A DNA stretch of 28,244 nt from an uncultured Muribaculaceae bacterium. Lineage in GTDB: Bacteria > Bacteroidota > Bacteroidia > Bacteroidales > Muribaculaceae. The notes under the pieces are model-generated. The model was not told where the DNA came from, did no database searches, and saw only the letters and a program-made list of their open reading frames with translations. The stretch's first letter is position 1. Every line of letters starts with the position of its first letter. Of this stretch, positions 23,701-28,244 are shown piece by piece. The translations under genes were made by a program, and so were the position numbers. The DNA is taken from the NCBI GenBank assembly GCA_910583525.1, contig CAJTXL010000034.1, positions 1 through 28,244 on the forward strand, in the 5' to 3' direction.

Positions 23701-24436
23701 CTTTCAGCGACATTACGGTGTCTATCTTACGTTCGGCAAAATACGACGGTTCGTCGCCGCGTTCGGGCGCGAACTGGAACGCTTCGCCGCCTTTCATGAA
23801 GGCTACATTGTCTTTGTAGGCCGATACGAGTCCGTTGGGGTTTTGTTTGCTTGTCCGTTTTATAAGCTGGAAGAGCGTCGACGGTTTCTTTTCGCCATCG
23901 ACAATAAATGTGCCGTTGAAGATTTTGTGACGGCAGTGCTCCGAATTCACCTGTGAAAAACCGAATACCTCGCTGTCGGTCAGCGGACGACCGAGGCGTT
24001 TCGACAGTCCGTCGAGATACTGCTCCTCGTCGGCGCTGAGGGCAAGACCTTCGCGTGCGTTATATTCGGCAATGTCGGTTATGTAGACCTGAGGAGCCGC
24101 TTTGGCATCGATGTCGAACACATCGGCACCCGGATTGGTATATCGGCGCTGCAGCATCGGGTCGAATGTCGTGTCGGTTGCTGCAGGGGTGAACTGTTCG
24201 ATACGAGAAATGCCGTCGAGCCCCATGTTTTGGGTGATTTCGACGGCATTTGTGCTCCAAGGAGTTATCATTTCTTTACGCGGTCCTATATAGGAGCCTT
24301 CAAGGGCGGCTCCGGGCGTCAGAGGCGAAGCTCCGGCAAAGAGCCAACGCAAACGTTCGATTTCGTTGTTGTCGAATTGGTGATTGGTGTCGACGGCATA
24401 AGCGGTTCCGTCGTGGGTGGTGAAAAAAACAACCAT
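20708..24436 (-). CDS. purL: Phosphoribosylformylglycinamidine synthase (FGAR amidotransferase)
   Basis: Single-chain enzyme of 1242 aa for step four of purine synthesis: FGAR + glutamine + ATP to FGAM. The order is an N-terminal PurS-like part (GPRKEMITPWSTNAVEI), two AIR-synthase-like modules (DSEVFGFSQVNSEHCRHKIF and SLKAETHNFPTTVEPFNGAATGSGGEIRD, then a second copy), and a C-terminal class I glutaminase. The glutaminase nucleophile Cys is in LGVCNGCQLMIEL and its His/Glu are in VAHGEGRFHF. The length fits the large-type PurL of proteobacteria and Bacteroidetes. It is a single-gene unit with its own promoter (24466-24497) and terminator. Transcription is divergent from umuDC. Confidence 0.97.
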   Translation of the reverse strand: MVVFFTTHDGTAYAVDTNHQFDNNEIERLRWLFAGASPLTPGAALEGSYIGPRKEMITPWSTNAVEITQNMGLDGISRIEQFTPAATDTTFDPMLQRRYTNPGADVFDIDAKAAPQVYITDIAEYNAREGLALSADEEQYLDGLSKRLGRPLTDSEVFGFSQVNSEHCRHKIFNGTFIVDGEKKPSTLFQLIKRTSKQNPNGLVSAYKDNVAFMKGGEAFQFAPERGDEPSYFAERKIDTVMSLKAETHNFPTTVEPFNGAATGSGGEIRDRLGGGRASLPLAGTAVYMTSYPRMKDAVRPWESEIKERKWLYQTPADILIKASNGASDFGNKFGQPLICGSLLTFEHAEDKRVYGFDKVIMLAGGVGYATADQAIKGEPKPGQTVVLAGGDNYRIGMGGGAVSSVDTGRYAGAIELNAVQRANPEMQKRVANLIRSLAESLDNPIVSIHDHGAGGHLNALSELIEATGGKIDIDALPVGDPTLSDKEIIGNESQERMGFIVDAKDIPLIEKIAQRERAPMYVVGQTTDDKRLHFGRKDSAAIDLAVEDMLGNPPKTVITDTTHTPMFGEAEYEQERIGEYIDAVLSLDAVACKDWLTNKVDRSVTGKIARQQCVGELQLPLSDFGLVTVDYRATYGIATSLGHAPQVALSNAEAASRLAIAEALTNIVCSGISNVRDISLSANWMWPCKNPGEDAALYRAVEACSNFACELGCNIPTGKDSLSMTQKYADGTKVTAPGTVIISASGKVLRPYGIPTPVLDPTVNSTLYYIDFSSFPLALGGSALAQTLGKAGGMTPDVSDAEYFKKAFKCVGTLVSAGLAAAVHDVSAGGLITTILEMCFANSKGGLNFYTDGFAMYGENDLVKILFAENPAVVVQITDKHKKAAEDMLDVFGVKYFPIASPSKENVLTISHNDGRVIMVSVPDARRRWYEPSFRFDLLQTAPDCAKSRFDNFDKAPLRFRFPKDFDGTFKSLGITPKRRKASGVRAAIIREKGVNGEREMAYSLYLAGFDVKDVHMTDLMSGRETLDDVNMIVFCGGFSNSDVLGSAKGWASGFRWNDTASATLRRFYARPDTLSLGVCNGCQLMIELDLLGAGTNASGKPKVAMRHNLSGKFESTFLSVKIPANDSVMFSELSGTTAGIWVAHGEGRFHFADGIKASGLNVVARYAGHEYPVNPNGSEGDVAALASADGRHLAIMPHLERAILPWQWAYYPRARRNDEVAVWIKAFINARKWIEKHTKH

Positions 24437-24465
24437 CGGGGTGAAATGTGTGTTGGTTTATGCCG

Positions 24466-24497
24466 CAAAATTAATAAATAAGCGTCAATTGGGCAAA
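24466..24497 (-). promoter_or_regulatory. Promoter of purL
   Basis: On the minus strand: TTTG (24494-24497), 20-bp spacer, TAATTTTG (24466-24473), 29 nt before the ATG. A near-palindrome at 24521-24541 (halves GCAA..TGTG and CACATTGC) lies directly upstream. Confidence 0.8.
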
Positions 24498-24593
24498 TTA
24501 TGAGCATTGAAAGAGCTACAGCAATATGTGCGCCACATTGCTCTGTTAACATCTTTTGTTCCGTGTGTGCGTGATTTTTGCACTTGGGGCGGC

Positions 24594-24601
24594 TAACTTT
24601 G
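24594..24601 (+). promoter_or_regulatory. -7 element (TAACTTTG) of umuDC
   Basis: Exact TAnnTTTG match on the + strand, 24 nt before the ATG at 24626. The nearest TTTG (24577-24580) is only 13 bp away, so the -33 part is not standard; activation by another factor would be possible. No LexA box of the E. coli or Gram-positive type is seen. Confidence 0.6.
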
Positions 24602-24625
24602 CCGTCAAAAGCAATAGACGACATC

Positions 24626-25090
24626 ATGACCACGTTTAAGCTATTTCGGGCCGATACCGCTACGGCGCTATCGCTTGATTATGCCGATGCCGGCATCCGT
24701 GCCGGTTTCCCAAGTCCGGCACAGGACTACATATCGCAGTCTATCGACCTTAACCGGGAGCTTATAGAGCATCCGGCATCGACATTCTATGCCCGTGTCG
24801 CCGGCGACTCCATGTCGGGCGAGGGTATCGAAGAAAACGATATTCTCGTCATCGACAAATCAATCGAGCCTGAGCACGGCGACCTGGCAGTCTGCTGTCT
24901 GAACGGCGAGTTCACATTGAAACGCCTGTGTTTTACAAATCATGGCAGGGGTGTAAGGCTTATGCCGTCGAACCGCCGCTACCGGCCGATAGATATAAAC
25001 GAGGGCGACGATTTCGTTGTGTGGGGCATTGTACTGTATACGATAAAAGCAAACCGGCGTCGGCGCTTGGGCTCTGAGCGATGGGGTTGA
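24626..25090 (+). CDS. umuD: UmuD-type self-cleaving protein, DNA polymerase V accessory subunit
   Basis: Protein of 154 aa, S24 peptidase family. It becomes active by RecA-stimulated self-cleavage and then partners UmuC. The cleavage site is A26-G27 in IRAGFPSPAQDY, the nucleophile is S62 in VAGDSMSG and the general base is K99 in EFTLKRL. These spacings are nearly those of E. coli UmuD (24/25, 60, 97). There is no N-terminal DNA-binding domain, so it is UmuD rather than LexA. ATG 24626 is chosen over an upstream alternative because the promoter -7 box lies at 24594-24601. The stop is 4 nt before umuC. Confidence 0.93.
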   Translation: MTTFKLFRADTATALSLDYADAGIRAGFPSPAQDYISQSIDLNRELIEHPASTFYARVAGDSMSGEGIEENDILVIDKSIEPEHGDLAVCCLNGEFTLKRLCFTNHGRGVRLMPSNRRYRPIDINEGDDFVVWGIVLYTIKANRRRRLGSERWG

Positions 25091-25094
25091 TATT

Positions 25095-26390
25095 ATGTTC
25101 GGATTGGTAGACTGCGACAATTTTTTCTGTTCGTGCGAGAGAGTTTTTCGCCCCGACCTTGCGCGGACGCCTATCGTGGTGCTGAGCAACAACGACGGCT
25201 GTGTGGTGGCACGGTCGAAAGAAGTGAAGGCGATGGGTGTGAAAGAAGGCTTGCCGTACTATCAGATGCTGGAACAATATCCGCACTCGGGCATCGTGGC
25301 ATTTTCGTCGAACTATGCGCTATACGGTGATATGTCGGCACGGGTGATGGCCGTGCTCCGTGAGGCTGCGCCCGAAGTGTTCCAATATTCCATTGACGAG
25401 GCTTTCCTTGCACTTGACGGAATGGCTTGCCGCGACATCCGCCGGTGGGGCGTGGCTCTGTGCCGTAAGGTGGAACAGTCCACCGGGATGCCCGTAAGTC
25501 TCGGTATAGCTCCGACAAAAACATTGGCGAAAGTCGCCAGCAGATTTGCAAAAAGGTATCCGGCATACCGCAAATGCTGCGTCATAGGCAATGAATACCA
25601 GCGGCAGACGGCATTGAGGCTTCTGCCCGTGGGAGATGTCTGGGGAATAGGACGCAGGATGTCCCGTGCGCTCGAAGGCTGTGGCATAACTACGGCATAC
25701 GACTTCACGCAACAGCCGCAGGGAATGATACGCTCAAAGTTCCGGCTTGGCGGCGAGAAGACATGGCGCGAACTCAGAGGCGAGAATGTGATAGACATCG
25801 ACGCTGTCGATGTCGTCGAGAAAAAGACCATAGTGACAAGCCGCAGTTTTCCCGGAATGCTCACCGACATCGATGAGTTGCGGCCTCATATAGCCAATTA
25901 TGCCGCGCGTTGCGCAATGAAACTTCGCCGACAGCATTCGGTCTGCTCGATGGTGACAGTCTACATCATGTCGAACCGCTTCCGTGAAGATTTGCCTCAG
26001 TACGGCAACAGCGCCTCGCACTCGTTCATGACCGCAACCGACACAGCCAACGAAATTGTCGGAGCGGCACTTTCAGTCCTCGATAGGCTCTATCGGCGAG
26101 GAATTTACTACAAACGTGCCGGGGTGATGGTGTCGGGAATATCGTCGGCCGACTGCATTCAGCCCGATTTGTTCACATATGACTCCGAACAAAGAGAGAA
26201 ATATTGTGCCATGTCGAAAACCCTCGATATGATAAACCGCCGCATGGGTGCCGACACGGTGATGCTTGCCGCACAGCAGTATATAGACAGGTCGGACGAC
26301 GGCAAAAACGTCAAATTCGTCAACGCCATACACAGTACAATGAAATCGCCCGACTATACCACACGTCTTGGCGCTTTCGTCGTAGGCTGA
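25095..26390 (+). CDS. umuC: UmuC-type Y-family DNA polymerase (polymerase V catalytic subunit)
   Basis: Protein of 431 aa. It carries out translesion synthesis with UmuD'. The N-terminal palm has LVDCDNFFCSCERVF (metal-binding Asp), then VVLSNNDGCVVARSKEVKAMGV, then YSIDEAFLAL with the second catalytic acidic pair. The HhH-like segment GDVWGIGRRMSRALEGCGI and a C-terminal little-finger domain plus UmuC-type tail follow. The length is close to E. coli UmuC (422 aa). It is 4 nt after umuD and ends 19 nt from the convergent YdeI-like gene. No terminator is seen between them. Confidence 0.95.
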   Translation: MFGLVDCDNFFCSCERVFRPDLARTPIVVLSNNDGCVVARSKEVKAMGVKEGLPYYQMLEQYPHSGIVAFSSNYALYGDMSARVMAVLREAAPEVFQYSIDEAFLALDGMACRDIRRWGVALCRKVEQSTGMPVSLGIAPTKTLAKVASRFAKRYPAYRKCCVIGNEYQRQTALRLLPVGDVWGIGRRMSRALEGCGITTAYDFTQQPQGMIRSKFRLGGEKTWRELRGENVIDIDAVDVVEKKTIVTSRSFPGMLTDIDELRPHIANYAARCAMKLRRQHSVCSMVTVYIMSNRFREDLPQYGNSASHSFMTATDTANEIVGAALSVLDRLYRRGIYYKRAGVMVSGISSADCIQPDLFTYDSEQREKYCAMSKTLDMINRRMGADTVMLAAQQYIDRSDDGKNVKFVNAIHSTMKSPDYTTRLGAFVVG

Positions 26391-26409
26391 AGAAAAAGCA
26401 TTCCTTAGA

Positions 26410-26973
26410 TTAAATCAACCGTCCGAAATCGTTCCAGTCGCCTATCATTACGCCTTTTTCCGAAGCGGCTATAAGTTTGGCGAGACGTTTCTCAAATATG
26501 TCGCGTCGGTCTTTGAAACTTTGGATGTTGTCTATTCTGACCCGTTGGTAAAGCGGATGGAACGATTGAAAGTTGGCCCAAGCCACCGGATGGGCCGCGA
26601 ACTCATCGGTTACATCAGGGTCAATTACAAACTCGGCTTCGAGATTGGGACATGCCCGTCGGCCGCTTTCAGTCATCAGTCCAATTGCCTCTAACCGTCG
26701 GCACCGCTCCTTGTTCAGCTCCGTCCAACGACCCGATTTGGTTCTTGGGCTGAAACGCTGGCACAATGCTCCGTCGATTGTTTTCAGTGTCGAATCTATC
26801 CATCCGAAGCACAAGGCCTCCTCAACTGCATCAAGATACCATAAAATACCGGCCGGAGGTGTCTTGCCACGCTTGAGCCTGACCCAGCATTCTTTTTGGG
26901 TAGAATGGTTTTCATAAAGCCATGTCCGGAAACCGTCCCGGTCAGTAACTGAAAGAATGTTATCAGGAGTCAT
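26410..26973 (-). CDS. YdeI/OmdA family (bacteriocin-protection-like) protein
   Basis: Protein of 187 aa. Features of the YdeI/OmpD-associated family are visible: FRTWLYENHSTQKECWVRLKRGK, then LDAVEEALCFGWIDS, then RFSPRTKSGRWTELNKERCRRLEAIGLM and a C-terminal FQSFHPLYQRVRIDNIQSFKDRRDIFEKRLAKLI. Some members are named for protection against bacteriocins or peptides, but the biochemical role is not settled. The ATG at 26973 is chosen; the upstream extension would run into the preceding gene fragment. It starts 7 nt after the zeta remnant stop, so it is probably on the same transcript. Confidence 0.85.
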   Translation of the reverse strand: MTPDNILSVTDRDGFRTWLYENHSTQKECWVRLKRGKTPPAGILWYLDAVEEALCFGWIDSTLKTIDGALCQRFSPRTKSGRWTELNKERCRRLEAIGLMTESGRRACPNLEAEFVIDPDVTDEFAAHPVAWANFQSFHPLYQRVRIDNIQSFKDRRDIFEKRLAKLIAASEKGVMIGDWNDFGRLI

Positions 26974-26980
26974 GGCCGAT

Positions 26981-27232
26981 TTAATTCGGAAGTATAGGCA
27001 AAGCCCAAATCGGAAGAGCCTCCACATACCTTTTTACCAGTTCTCCATCGCTCAAACGGAAGAGAAGCTGAGCCTCGGCATCCTCTATTGAGTTGTCATA
27101 AACATAGAGCCGGTCAACGCATGGTGCTAAAGCAATACAGTTAGCAATCGACTTATCGTAGCGAGATATGATTTCAGACCCGTTAGGCCCGGCAATCACA
27201 ATCAGAACATGACGATGTTCACTTGCCGCCAT
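26981..27232 (-). pseudogene. Internally deleted zeta-toxin-like / predicted ABC-type ATPase
   Basis: An 83-residue open frame joins two ends of a larger protein. The first ~19 residues (HVLIVIAGPNGS) are the start of a Walker A loop of the type GPNGSGKST, broken off after GPNGS. The next residues (EIISRYDKSIANC, then CVDRLYVYDNSIEDAEAQLLFRLSDGEL) match the C-terminal part of zeta-like ATPases found in Bacteroidales. The catalytic Lys and the entire middle (normally well over 100 residues) are missing, but the frame is kept. It overlaps the small upstream gene by 14 nt, as full-length partners would. It is probably inactive. Identification is by recall of the family pattern. Confidence 0.7.
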
Positions 27233-27461
27233 TGCGAAGTCGATTAAGCGTTTCTTCTACTCTTGCACGGGCATCTCGAGTAGCGGCCTCGATTCCTGCA
27301 GCCACACGCTCGGCAGCCCGGCGAGTGCTTTCGCGGGCATCTTCGGCAACCTCACGCATAATCTGAGCCATACGTTCATCGCCAGGCTCCTCCATCGACG
27401 TCAGCCGATAGCTGTTCATTTCTTGCTTTGCAAGCGCTTTCGCGTTAACCGCTTCCGACAT
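27219..27461 (-). CDS. Small helical protein, likely partner of zeta-type ATPase
   Basis: Protein of 80 aa, mostly helical and rich in Ala, Arg and Glu (AEDARESTRRAAERVAAGIEAATRDARARVEETLNRL), likely coiled coil. The segment AKQEMNSYRLTSMEEPGDERMAQIMREVA resembles small proteins found directly upstream of zeta-type ATPase genes in Bacteroidales. ATG 27461 is chosen over a TTG at 27491 because that TTG lies inside the -7 box. The end overlaps the zeta remnant by 14 nt (translational coupling). It appears intact although its partner is deleted. An antitoxin or chaperone role is possible but not established. Confidence 0.75.
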   Translation of the reverse strand: MSEAVNAKALAKQEMNSYRLTSMEEPGDERMAQIMREVAEDARESTRRAAERVAAGIEAATRDARARVEETLNRLRNGGK

Positions 27462-27488
27462 ATTCTTCAATCTTTTCTTACTCAACGC

Positions 27489-27520
27489 CAAAGTTACGAA
27501 TTTTTTCTTATTTGGGCAAA
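27489..27520 (-). promoter_or_regulatory. Promoter of the zeta-partner operon
   Basis: On the minus strand: TTTG (27517-27520), 20-bp spacer, TAACTTTG (27489-27496), 27 nt before the ATG at 27461. Confidence 0.8.
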
Positions 27521-27854
27521 TTGGCTGATTATCAGAGGGGTTTGGTGAGAGGTGGGTACAAATCGTGTACTTCTGTGGAAGTTGGCGGAAAGCCGAGCGA
27601 AACGATTTTGTGTTTTTTAGCCGTCGTTAAGAATTTTTAACTGCGTCCATTTGCCTGTTTTTACCTATGCCAAACTCCAAAAGTACACTTGGAGGCGCAC
27701 TTCCCAGAGTGGATTTCCAGACGTTGCCCAATTTTCAATTTACAATTTCGCACACAAAAATACTCAAAATCGGTGGATCACGGAAATATCAGACAGACAA
27801 AATCAGGCTTCCCATATCTGACTTTTCACAGCTCACTTTTCATGCCATAGGTAT
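27521..27854. other. Non-coding stretch without a recognised feature
   Basis: No convincing gene. A small 5-bp hairpin (27569-27573 with 27578-27582) and a GTAC...GTAC pair next to it are the only local structures seen. An 87-codon frame (27667-27930) crosses this stretch but has low-complexity, non-protein-like content and runs into the stem-loop block, so I treat it as chance. Confidence 0.5.
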
Positions 27855-27945
27855 GGTGAACATCGAATGTCGGCATCGCCGCAAGAAGGCCAACCGGGGA
27901 CGGTTAAAGCCGTCTTACGACTTACGCTGACATTCCATGTTCCCC
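27855..27945. ncRNA. Candidate structured RNA or DNA element, stem-loop A
   Basis: The arms 27858-27874 and 27926-27942 are complementary at 15 of 17 positions, and two more pairs follow outside one mismatch. Inside lie a hairpin GACGGT/GCCGTC (27899-27904 with 27909-27914) and a competing AACCG/CGGTT (27892-27896 with 27901-27905). CGGC-ATC-GCCG (27871-27881) competes with the outer stem. Strand and function are unknown. Confidence 0.5.
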
Positions 27946-27952
27946 AGTGATT

Positions 27953-28043
27953 CAATCCACGGGGATAAAGACCGGCATATATCATTCACCTCCGCTTCGC
28001 TTCGGATCTGATAAATGCCGGACATTATCCTGATCCGGGATTG
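27953..28043. ncRNA. Candidate structured RNA or DNA element, stem-loop B
   Basis: A 91-nt imperfect palindrome begins 8 nt after the end of A. Paired blocks are 27953-27958 with 28038-28043 (6 bp), 27963-27968 with 28025-28030 (6 bp), and 27972-27983 with 28010-28021 (11 of 12). An apical TCCG/CGGA (27991-27994 with 28003-28006) caps it. It could be part of an RNA, a mobile-element end, or a recombination site; no named family is recognised. Confidence 0.5.
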
Positions 28044-28064
28044 CGCTCTTCATTTTTCTCTTTA

Positions 28065-28076
28065 CCTATAAATAGG
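28065..28076. repeat. 12-bp palindrome
   Basis: Perfect CCTAT-AA-ATAGG dyad 21 nt right of stem-loop B. It could be a binding site; no other support. Confidence 0.3.
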
Positions 28077-28153
28077 CGTATCCATTCTAACCGGATTTGC
28101 CGATTCTTTTTCTTTTTTCATAGCCCTTGTTGTGTCTCTGATTTTTCACGAAG

Positions 28154-28195
28154 ATGCCGTCCAGACAGGAACGGCATTTTTATTTCAATGCCGTT
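28154..28195 (+). terminator. Terminator-like hairpin with a competing downstream arm
   Basis: Arm 1 (28154-28160) pairs perfectly with arm 2 (28171-28177), leaving a 10-nt loop and a TTTT-A-TTT tail, which is an intrinsic-terminator shape. Arm 2 (28170-28178) also pairs perfectly over 9 bp with arm 3 (28187-28195). The two folds exclude each other, as in attenuators. The remaining 49 nt to the window edge hold nothing recognisable. Confidence 0.55.
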
Positions 28196-28244
28196 GAGCG
28201 GTTTTCTAATATCGGGGAGGCCATTTTTAATCTAATGCGTACCT

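Noticed and set aside
22505..23956. 483-codon + strand frame opposite purL
   Set aside because: It is antisense to the well-conserved purL frame and its translation has no domain pattern. Long shadow frames are common in GC-rich codon contexts.
27667..27930. 87-codon + strand frame in the right-hand gene-free region
   Set aside because: No recognisable domain, no promoter box at a sensible distance, and the last third lies in stem-loop A. More likely chance; kept out of the gene list.
27953..28043. Integron attC site as an explanation for stem-loop B
   Set aside because: The end boxes required for attC (GTTRRRY and its complement) are not present and no cassette-like gene adjoins.
28041..28235. 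64-codon + strand frame near the right edge
   Set aside because: Starts at TTG, has runs of Phe and Arg from a T-rich stretch, and crosses the terminator-like hairpins. Not protein-like.
1..28244. CRISPR array, tRNA/rRNA genes, insertion sequences
   Set aside because: No regularly spaced repeats, no tRNA cloverleaf or rRNA-like sequence and no transposase frame were seen in reading the window.

Overview
The window is a piece of a Bacteroidota chromosome, most likely a gut Bacteroidales. The gene set and protein style look most like Muribaculaceae, but the family is an inference. The supporting signs are: several promoters of the Bacteroidetes type (TTTG, 19-21 bp, TAnnTTTG); A-rich leaders without Shine-Dalgarno sites; a long single-chain PurL; a DUF3822 gene beside rsmD; and an etfB-etfA-acyl-CoA dehydrogenase operon. 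Almost everything up to about 24.4 kb is housekeeping sequence; the right end is accessory. 

Layout. 1-145: terminator of a gene to the left and a second hairpin. 160-633 (-): META-like lipoprotein. 730-1845 (+): ECF sigma factor plus a small membrane protein. 1860-4507 (-): operon of dCMP deaminase, S41 protease and 5-formyl-THF cyclo-ligase. 4615-8600 (-): cca and clpC, which share a candidate sigma-54 promoter. 8810-11909 (+): amidase, MCE/MlaD protein, DUF3822 protein, rsmD. 11919-13268 (-): miaB. 13402-16805 (+): small membrane protein, CoA-transferase, DUF389 membrane protein. 16883-20526 (-): acyl-CoA dehydrogenase, etfA, etfB (transcribed etfB first). 20708-24436 (-): purL. 24626-26390 (+): umuD-umuC (DNA polymerase V). 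26410-27461 (-): a three-gene set of a small zeta-partner-like protein, an internally deleted zeta/ABC-type ATPase remnant, and a YdeI-like protein. 27462-28244: no convincing gene, but two large adjacent stem-loops and a hairpin pair near the right edge. 

How the genes work together. EtfAB accepts electrons from the acyl-CoA dehydrogenase encoded in the same operon. The CoA-transferase fits fermentative acetate/succinate metabolism. The dCMP deaminase and 5-formyl-THF cyclo-ligase both feed thymidylate/folate metabolism. UmuD is self-cleaved and joins UmuC for translesion synthesis. Cca, RsmD and MiaB mature tRNA and rRNA. 

Most notable non-gene signals: (1) a ~53-bp promoter-containing element found on opposite strands at two unlinked places (4527-4580 and 13332-13383), with an extra 34-bp promoter copy at 13276-13309; (2) a near-perfect sigma-54 promoter before clpC-cca; (3) the collapsed zeta ATPase; (4) the structured non-coding block at 27855-28043. 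Nothing here is clearly a new multi-gene system. The structured block at the right edge is the best place to look, because any protein partner would lie outside the window.
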